Source: JBEIGE01 sp040382055 (GTDB taxonomy: Bacteria; Pseudomonadota; Gammaproteobacteria; Burkholderiales; Burkholderiaceae_C). From it: a stretch of DNA of 33,353 nt. Position 1 is the first letter of the stretch. The number at the start of each line of letters is the position of its first letter. The position numbers and the translations under genes were made by a program. Where the stretch lies: positions 1 to 33,353 of the forward strand of contig JBEIGE010000030.1 of NCBI GenBank assembly GCA_040382055.1, in the 5' to 3' direction. This document shows, piece by piece, positions 28,095 through 33,353 of the stretch. The notes beneath the pieces are model-generated. The model was not told the origin of the DNA. It made no database searches and was given only the letters and a program-made list of their open reading frames with translations.

Positions 28095-29075
28095 TCAGGG
28101 CATGACCTTGAGGTCTTTGACAAACTGCGTGCTGTAAGTGGCTTTTATGTCAACTTTAGGGTCAATCAGTTTGTTGGCGACCATCATGTCAAAGGTGGTT
28201 TTCATGCGCTCGTCGGTAATCACACCCACCCCCATTTTGGCGGCATCACCCCCGAAGACCATACCGGTCGATTTCATCAGCGCGATGCCGTTGGCAATCT
28301 TGATGTCGGTCATGTTGGGGTTGTCTTTTTTGATCAGCGCGTTCGCTGCGGAAGGATCTGCAGCCAGGTATTTTTTCCAGCCCGTCATAGAGGCCTTGAC
28401 AAAAGCAGCCACCGCTTTGGGGCGCTCCTTGATGGTTTTTTCCATGCAGACAATGGTGGTGGCATAGGGGGACCAGCCGTAATCGGCCAGAAGAAAGACG
28501 GTAGGTTTGAACTTGGCTTCAGTTTCAATCGCAAAGGGCTCGGAAGACAGATAGCCTTGCTGCACCATGTTCTTGTCGGCAATAAAGGGCTGTATGTTGA
28601 AGGTGTAGGGCCTGACCTGGCTGTCCTGCAGACCGTACTTGGCCTTCAACCAGGGCCAATAAGTTTGCAAGCCAGCACTGCTGATCAGCAAGGTTTTCGA
28701 CTTGATGTCTTCGAGTTTTTTCACCTCCGGATGGGCGATCAGTACGGCGGGGTCTTTCTGGAATGCAGCTGCCACGGTCACCGCATTGATGCCCTGCTCG
28801 CGCAGTTTCATGGTCTGGGTGTCGTAGCCCATGATGCAGTCGGCCTGTCCCGCGGCCATGATCTGAACGATGTTGACCTGAGGCCCACCCATTTTGATGG
28901 TGACATCCAGGCCAGCTGCCTTGTAAGTGCCATCAGCCACAGACTGATAAAACCCGCCATGCTCGGCCTGGGCATACCAATTGGTCATGTAGGTGAATTT
29001 CTCCTGGGCATTCGCGGCAGTCATGGCACAGACAGCAGAAAGTGCTGTTATCCATTGGCGAGAGATGCAATCCAT
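28095..29075 (-). CDS. ABC transporter substrate-binding protein, NMT1/THI5-like
   Basis: Periplasmic binding protein of the SsuA/THI5 group; 326 residues with a signal peptide (MDCISRQWITALSAVCAMTA, cut near ANAQ). The mature start FTYMTNWYAQAEHGGFYQ, then YKAAGLDVTIKMGGP, closely follows the pattern of pyrimidine-binding ThiY/NMT1 proteins (W, H-G-G, GLDV, GGP). This points to an aromatic nitrogen heterocycle or related compound, though the ligand is not proven. It is followed by the oxygenase and the ABC ATPase and permease on the same strand. An 81-nt gap upstream may hold a promoter. Confidence 0.92.
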   Translation of the reverse strand: MDCISRQWITALSAVCAMTAANAQEKFTYMTNWYAQAEHGGFYQSVADGTYKAAGLDVTIKMGGPQVNIVQIMAAGQADCIMGYDTQTMKLREQGINAVTVAAAFQKDPAVLIAHPEVKKLEDIKSKTLLISSAGLQTYWPWLKAKYGLQDSQVRPYTFNIQPFIADKNMVQQGYLSSEPFAIETEAKFKPTVFLLADYGWSPYATTIVCMEKTIKERPKAVAAFVKASMTGWKKYLAADPSAANALIKKDNPNMTDIKIANGIALMKSTGMVFGGDAAKMGVGVITDERMKTTFDMMVANKLIDPKVDIKATYSTQFVKDLKVMP

Positions 29076-29156
29076 ATGAGTTCCGATCAGTTGAAGGATG
29101 TGGGAAGGAAGCGAAGGTATAAAAATTATGCAATTGTTGTGACTGCCGGACTCACA

Positions 29157-29627
29157 TCAGGGGCTATTTCTTTGCGGAGCGTAAACGGTGGCTTCAATTT
29201 CCAGCACCACCATGTCGTTGGGCAACATGCGGGAGACCTCCACCACAGTGCTGACCACCGGTTCATGAAAGAACAGGTTGCGTACCCGGTTGTAGGCGGG
29301 GTAGTGGCGCAGATCCCGGAAATACTGAACCAGCCGTGCCACATCGGACAGACTGGCCCCATGCGGCTCAATCAGCGTGCGAATGCGTTCAAGGACCAGC
29401 CAGCTTTGCACCACAACCGGCGCCTCGTAAACGTCCACGGAGACTTGGCCGGTGTCGTAGCCCAGCACGCGCAAGGCTTCGCGCGCGGCCAGGGGCAAAT
29501 CGTCATACCGGTCTTGGGCCCGGCCACTGGCTGGGTCAACGGCGATCACACCACTGCAAAACAGATAGTCGCCAAAGCGTTTGCAAGCTGCATAGCGTGC
29601 CAGGGGCTGGCCTGTGTTGTTGTGCAT
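29157..29627 (-). CDS. RidA-family protein lacking the catalytic arginine
   Basis: Member of the YjgF/YER057c/UK114 family. Canonical RidA destroys reactive imine/enamine intermediates. The 156-residue product (from ATG 29627; ATG 29633 is only 2 nt from the AGGAG site) has FGDYLFCSGVIAVDP and the VLEIEATVYAP ending. Where RidA has P-A-R-S-T this protein has P-V-V-S-T (Val codon 29253-29255), so the substrate-binding arginine is missing. It therefore probably has another activity, as other Rid subgroups do. The AGGAG site overlaps the stop of the flavodoxin-fold gene, so the two are coupled. Confidence 0.88.
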   Translation of the reverse strand: MHNNTGQPLARYAACKRFGDYLFCSGVIAVDPASGRAQDRYDDLPLAAREALRVLGYDTGQVSVDVYEAPVVVQSWLVLERIRTLIEPHGASLSDVARLVQYFRDLRHYPAYNRVRNLFFHEPVVSTVVEVSRMLPNDMVVLEIEATVYAPQRNSP

Positions 29628-29639
29628 GTTCATTTCTCC

Positions 29640-30233
29640 TCACAAACGACTTAACTGTGTGCAAACCTTGTCCTGGAAGGCCTGCAAATCAGCGGGTGTG
29701 ACAGTGTTCATGCTGTGCAGTTGCAACCAGTTGGTCTTGCAAGATCGGGCGAACAGCATGCGCATGCCGCGCATCATCAGCTTGCGGTGGGGGTCGCCGA
29801 TCAGCTTGAGCCACCACCAGGGAGATCCGCCATGCGTAATGACAGTAAAGCAGCGAATGTGCTGCAACTTGGGTTTGAGCCTCTGGCCCTTGCGACTTGG
29901 CGGCTCGAAGGTGATTTTCGGCAGCCAGACGCGCTCCAGCCAACCTTTAAGCATGGCCGGCGGGCCCCACCACCAGGTCGGGTAGACCAACAGCAAATGC
30001 TCGCACACAGTTAACTTGTCGATATGGGATGCAAAACGCGCGACCAGCCAGTCTGGGCATTCCAGGTACGCTTGACGCTCTTCAAGCGACAAAACCGGGT
30101 CAAACCCCTCGGCATAGAGGTCGATGGTCTGAACCGGATGACCATGCCGGATCAATGTTTCCTGGGCCAGCCGGAACAGACTGGCACTGAAACTGGCGGG
30201 ATCAGGATGGGCGTGGACGATCAGGGTTTGCAT
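29640..30233 (-). CDS. Flavodoxin-fold NAD(P)H (quinone) oxidoreductase
   Basis: A 197-residue protein of the NQO1/MdaB/Flavodoxin_2 family, which uses FMN or FAD to reduce quinones or other acceptors by two electrons. The N-terminal strand and phosphate loop LIVHAHPDPASFSASLFRLA and the flavin segment VYPTWWWGPPAMLKGWLERV are typical. It starts 2 nt after the PCMH-type FAD oxidase gene and is followed directly by the RidA-family gene. It could reduce the operon's substrate or an intermediate, or supply electrons to another enzyme (inference). Confidence 0.9.
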   Translation of the reverse strand: MQTLIVHAHPDPASFSASLFRLAQETLIRHGHPVQTIDLYAEGFDPVLSLEERQAYLECPDWLVARFASHIDKLTVCEHLLLVYPTWWWGPPAMLKGWLERVWLPKITFEPPSRKGQRLKPKLQHIRCFTVITHGGSPWWWLKLIGDPHRKLMMRGMRMLFARSCKTNWLQLHSMNTVTPADLQAFQDKVCTQLSRL

Positions 30234-30235
30234 GG

Positions 30236-31672
30236 TCAGGGCTTGACGTACTCAGGCTTCCAGCCCTCGGTTTTGCCCGGATTCATCAGGCCGTGCGGAT
30301 CGGCCACTTTTTTGAGATTGATTTGAGCCTCGTCTATCGTCTTCATGCCGCCGCCCTCGATGGTGTACACATGGTTGTCGAACACAAGGCAACCGTCGGC
30401 CTCATGCTCGCGAATGATGTCGTAGACCCGGTCTTTGTCAATAAACGCGACCAGTGGCAGGGCAAACACAACAAAACCGTGGCTGTCCCGGCCAAACTCA
30501 TGGTGCATCAGCACCTCGTCGCCATAGCGGGCCATCTGGCGTTCAACCAGGTCCAGGTCAAGTGGCCAGGGATAGACGGTTTGAAGGTTGGTCCAGGTTT
30601 TATCCATGCGTAGCGCCATCAGGGTGGTGTGGTTCCAGGCGCATTCAAAGGCCGGCACAAGGCCCGCGCCAGTCAAGGTTTCCTCGTTCATGGCCATGGT
30701 TTCAACACCACCATGCGCCTGCATGAGCGCTCGCCAGCCCGTCAGGTCTCGCGGATGAACCATGGAGAAAACGGCATCGCGGTCTGGGGGGAAACGATCG
30801 CCGAACGAGTCCGCATAAAAAGGCGAAAACCGCTGGTCTACCGCTGTGATTTCAAAGGCGTCAAGCACCGGCCCCGGGCCCGGTTCAGGATCGGCAGACC
30901 CCTTGATCGGGCTGGCACGGGCCACCGCCTGGGTTGCCGCAACACCAAATTCAAGGGCCTTGCGGTAACTCGGAAACAAGGCAATATGGTGCACCCAATC
31001 CACAGCAGGTTTGAGTGCCAGCGTCAACGTGGTCATGATGCCGTTGGTGCCGAAGGCGTGGTGCGCTTTCTGGATATCGGCATCGCGCAGTTCAATGATG
31101 CGCGGTGTTTCCTCCAGCGTGACAATGCGGATCAGTGTGACATTGCCGGGGTCTTTGAGGATGCCGTTGCGCACGCTGCCCGCGCCGCCATAACCTCCAC
31201 CGATAAAGCCGCCAATCGTTGCAGTATCCCGGGTGCTGGGATACATCAGCAATTCCTGTCCGCCGGGGACGATGGGATCAGCGCGCACGGCTCGCTCCAG
31301 GTCCATGATCATCATGCCGGCCTGCACGGTAACCTGGCCGACCTGGATGTCAAGTACCCGGTTCAGGCCAGTGATATCCAGGATCACGCCACCGTGTAGC
31401 GGCACACACTGGCCGTAGTTGCCGGTACCGCCGCCCCGAACCGTGAGGTTGATACGGTGCTTGGCACAGGCGGCAGCCACCCGAATCACCTCCTGCTCGC
31501 TGTTGACCTTGACGATCAAATCACCCAGACACGGGTCCAGCAGCTGCTTGAGCACCGGGCTGTACCAGTAATAGTCTTTGCTCTTGATGTCCAGCTGAAC
31601 CGGGTCCTGGCTCATGCTCAAGCCCGCCAACGCCTGTTTGAGGGCTTCAAGTGCCTGCTCGGGGCTTGTCAT
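30236..31672 (-). CDS. PCMH-type FAD-binding oxidoreductase (FAD-linked oxidase)
   Basis: Flavoprotein of the vanillyl-alcohol oxidase/glycolate oxidase (GlcD) superfamily. The start is set at ATG 31672, which shares ATGA with the upstream amidohydrolase stop and has an AAAGG site 9 nt away; ATG 31678 is also possible. The product is 478 residues. The FAD-binding domain shows LTVRGGGTGNYGQCVPLHGG, LDITGLNRV and TIGGFIGGGYGGAGS. The C-terminal substrate domain ends DPHGLMNPGKTEG. It probably oxidises a hydroxy acid, alcohol or amine in the cluster's pathway. It is the second such oxidase beside the GlcD-like gene at the window end. Confidence 0.92.
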   Translation of the reverse strand: MTSPEQALEALKQALAGLSMSQDPVQLDIKSKDYYWYSPVLKQLLDPCLGDLIVKVNSEQEVIRVAAACAKHRINLTVRGGGTGNYGQCVPLHGGVILDITGLNRVLDIQVGQVTVQAGMMIMDLERAVRADPIVPGGQELLMYPSTRDTATIGGFIGGGYGGAGSVRNGILKDPGNVTLIRIVTLEETPRIIELRDADIQKAHHAFGTNGIMTTLTLALKPAVDWVHHIALFPSYRKALEFGVAATQAVARASPIKGSADPEPGPGPVLDAFEITAVDQRFSPFYADSFGDRFPPDRDAVFSMVHPRDLTGWRALMQAHGGVETMAMNEETLTGAGLVPAFECAWNHTTLMALRMDKTWTNLQTVYPWPLDLDLVERQMARYGDEVLMHHEFGRDSHGFVVFALPLVAFIDKDRVYDIIREHEADGCLVFDNHVYTIEGGGMKTIDEAQINLKKVADPHGLMNPGKTEGWKPEYVKP

Positions 31673-32853
31673 ATCCATTGGCCTTTGCGACAAACCCGGC
31701 GTCTTCGGGCCCGGGTGTTCATGAGTTCAAGCCCATTTCGGGCTTCCAGGAGGATGAGGTCTGCCGGACACCCGTCACAGAGCTGGCCGGTCCAGGGCAG
31801 ACGCATCGTGCTTGCCGGGTTGAGGGTGACGGTATCGAGCCAGTCCTCGGCCGGCGCCAAATGAGCCATTTGTACTCCCAAGGCCCAGTTCTCCAGCAAG
31901 TCATAACTGCCATAAGGGTAAAACGGGTCTGCCACGTTGTCACTGGCCATGCTGACCTTAACGCCCGCTTGCCGTGCCTCAATCAGGCGGGTGATGCCGC
32001 GCTCTACAGGGGTGGTGTCCCAGCTGCCTTGCAGGTAAAGATTGGTGGTTGGAAGTGCTACAAGCCCAATACCAGCCTCACTAAGTAGCTCTAAAGTTTG
32101 TAGCGCCTGGGCGCTTGGCTGAACCGACAGTGAGCATGCATGCCCGCAGGTCACCCGGCCCTGCCAGCCGGTTTGAAGCGTGAGCTCGGCAATGGCTCGA
32201 AGACCATTGGCGTCGGCATGAAGCCCTTCGTCCACATGAAAGTCCAAGTCCAGGTCAAACCGTTGGGCCAGCTCAAACATACCCTGCAGTTTGCACAGCA
32301 GATCCGTGTTGCGATAAACAAAGCAGCCCAGGATGCCATCACCGTCTTTCACTTGTCCAGCGATGCTGGTGCCGACCCGCGCATCGTCAAAAATATCCAG
32401 TGCAGTCAGTGAAACCCATTGCATCTCCAGACGGTTGCGCCATTGTTCGCGCAATGCAAGAAACACGTCGATCGAGACCGGCCGTCCGGGTGCCATCCAG
32501 TCCAAGTGGGTGCGCAGTGCCCGGGTGCCGTTTTGCCAGGCATCTTCTAGCCCGCGCGTCATCCGGACTTGCAGTTCAGCGGCCGTCCAACTGGCACGGT
32601 GGGTGGCAATCATGTCAATGGCCCGGAAAAGGTCGCCGTTGGCTGGCCCCGTATCTTGCACGGTGTAAGTTTTGTCCAGGTGCAGATGCAGGTCCACCAA
32701 GGCTGGCAAAAGCGTACCTTGAGCAGGCGTTGCCGTTGCGCTGGGCTTAATTGCCTGAACAACTGCACCTTCAATGTTCACATCAAATACATTCCCAGGG
32801 CTTGAGAAGCCTCGCACGGCAGCAGGAATGTAAACAGCTTCAAGGGTGATCAT
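31669..32853 (-). CDS. Cytosine deaminase-like amidohydrolase
   Basis: Metal-dependent hydrolase of the amidohydrolase superfamily, closest by eye to CodA. From ATG 32853 it has 394 residues. Metal and catalytic positions are visible: His56/His58 in DLHLHLDK, His206 and Glu209 in FHVDEGLHAD, His238 in TCGHACSLS and Asp305 in ASDNVADPFYPYG. The stretch NLYLQGSWDTTPVERGITRL also runs parallel to CodA (NIHLQGRFDTYPKRRGITR). Likely activity is deamination or ring opening of a pyrimidine- or triazine-like compound. The substrate is not known. Its stop overlaps the start of the FAD oxidase (ATGA). Confidence 0.9.
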   Translation of the reverse strand: MITLEAVYIPAAVRGFSSPGNVFDVNIEGAVVQAIKPSATATPAQGTLLPALVDLHLHLDKTYTVQDTGPANGDLFRAIDMIATHRASWTAAELQVRMTRGLEDAWQNGTRALRTHLDWMAPGRPVSIDVFLALREQWRNRLEMQWVSLTALDIFDDARVGTSIAGQVKDGDGILGCFVYRNTDLLCKLQGMFELAQRFDLDLDFHVDEGLHADANGLRAIAELTLQTGWQGRVTCGHACSLSVQPSAQALQTLELLSEAGIGLVALPTTNLYLQGSWDTTPVERGITRLIEARQAGVKVSMASDNVADPFYPYGSYDLLENWALGVQMAHLAPAEDWLDTVTLNPASTMRLPWTGQLCDGCPADLILLEARNGLELMNTRARRRRVCRKGQWI

Positions 32854-32906
32854 GACTTGGCGTGCTTGATGTCCACTCAAGGGCGTCGCTTCGTGTATGG
32901 AATCTC

Positions 32907-32954
32907 AGCGTCATGCCGCTGCCCACATCAGGGCTTGGACAGCGGCATGACGCT
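32907..32954. repeat. Perfect 15-bp hairpin between the GlcD-like and amidohydrolase genes
   Basis: AGCGTCATGCCGCTG (32907-32921) is the exact reverse complement of 32940-32954, around an 18-nt loop. On the transcribed (minus) strand it begins within the stop codon of the GlcD-like gene. No T-run follows, so it is more like an mRNA-stabilising or processing hairpin, or a repeat element, than a standard terminator. Confidence 0.6.
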
Positions 32955-33353
32955 AAAAACGCGGCAGGTCGGGGTGAGAAATTTTTCCACCCCGCACCAG
33001 CATCTGGCCATATTCGGCACAACGGTTCAATGTGGGAATCACCTTGCCGGGGTTCAACAAGCCCTTGGCGTCAAAGGCCCGTTTGACGCCGAACATCTGC
33101 TCGTTTTCAGCAGCGCTGAACTGCACGCACATGCTGTTGAGTTTCTCTACCCCCACACCGTGCTCGCCGGTCACTGTGCCGCCCATGGCCACGCTGGTTT
33201 CCAGGATATCGGCGCCAAAAAGTTCGCAGCGGTGCAGTTGGTCGGCATCATTGGCATCAAACAAAATCAGCGGATGCAGGTTGCCGTCACCGGCGTGGAA
33301 CACGTTGAGGCAGCGCAAGCCGTATTTTTTCTCCATGCCGGCAATTGCAAGCA
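32953..33353 (-). CDS. GlcD-like FAD-linked oxidase, C-terminal part
   Basis: The gene runs off the right end of the window; only the last 133 residues are seen. The segment LNVFHAGDGNLHPLILFD, then GGTVTGEHGVGVEKL and AFDAKGLLNPGKVIP, is characteristic of the C-terminal domain of glycolate oxidase subunit GlcD and its D-lactate dehydrogenase relatives, with the conserved H-x-G-D-G-N-x-H flavin and metal site. It precedes the amidohydrolase gene by 99 nt in the same direction. It could belong to a glycolate oxidase locus or to the catabolic cluster, and the missing upstream genes would decide. Confidence 0.92.
   Translation of the reverse strand, partial: LAIAGMEKKYGLRCLNVFHAGDGNLHPLILFDANDADQLHRCELFGADILETSVAMGGTVTGEHGVGVEKLNSMCVQFSAAENEQMFGVKRAFDAKGLLNPGKVIPTLNRCAEYGQMLVRGGKISHPDLPRF

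Noticed and set aside
27999..29654. 551-codon plus-strand frame opposite the binding-protein and RidA genes
   Set aside because: It spans several clearly coding minus-strand genes with signal peptide and family motifs, so it is a shadow frame.

Overview
The window looks like part of a betaproteobacterial chromosome, most likely Burkholderiales/Comamonadaceae (Rhodoferax or Polaromonas-like). This is inferred from gene content and protein character: an E. coli-type F1 ATP synthase operon, a divergent rsmI/yraN pair, a yggS-pilT divergent pair, a Bug-family binding protein, a membrane-anchored c5-type cytochrome and moderately high GC. No database search was possible.

Layout. 1-4493 is the distal half of the ATP synthase operon (atpH 3' end, atpA, atpG, atpD, atpC), with a strong hairpin between atpH and atpA and another after atpC. 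4497-6045 holds a YheT-type hydrolase translationally overlapped with a small conserved gene. 6103-6793 has a membrane-anchored c-type cytochrome on the minus strand and a tRNA-Arg(CCG) on the plus strand. 6973-7842 is a MarR regulator with a tautomerase, apparently one operon. 7843-12928 is an AT-richer accessory patch. It holds structured non-coding DNA, a secreted-protein gene interrupted by one in-frame TGA, and a divergent 1026-residue TPR-CHAT protein with a signal peptide. 12929-15295 is a lone CoxL-like molybdopterin subunit without its FeS and FAD partners, followed by katG, an AraC-type regulator and a VOC protein.

19061-24441 returns to core genes: rsmI, yraN, a SIS isomerase at the diaA position, a BON lipoprotein (dolP-like), a beta-hydroxyacid dehydrogenase, pilT and yggS.

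24428-33353 is a set of ten minus-strand genes, mostly tightly packed: a GlcD-like FAD oxidase (cut by the window end), a cytosine deaminase-like amidohydrolase, a second PCMH-type FAD oxidase, a flavodoxin-fold reductase, a RidA-family protein lacking the usual arginine, an NMT1/THI5-type binding protein, a 2OG-Fe(II)-type oxygenase, an ABC ATPase, a permease and a Bug-type binding protein. Together they look like uptake and oxidative/hydrolytic breakdown of a small, probably nitrogen-containing (pyrimidine-like) compound. The substrate is not determined by the sequence. This cluster and the secreted TPR-CHAT locus are the best candidates for undescribed biology here.
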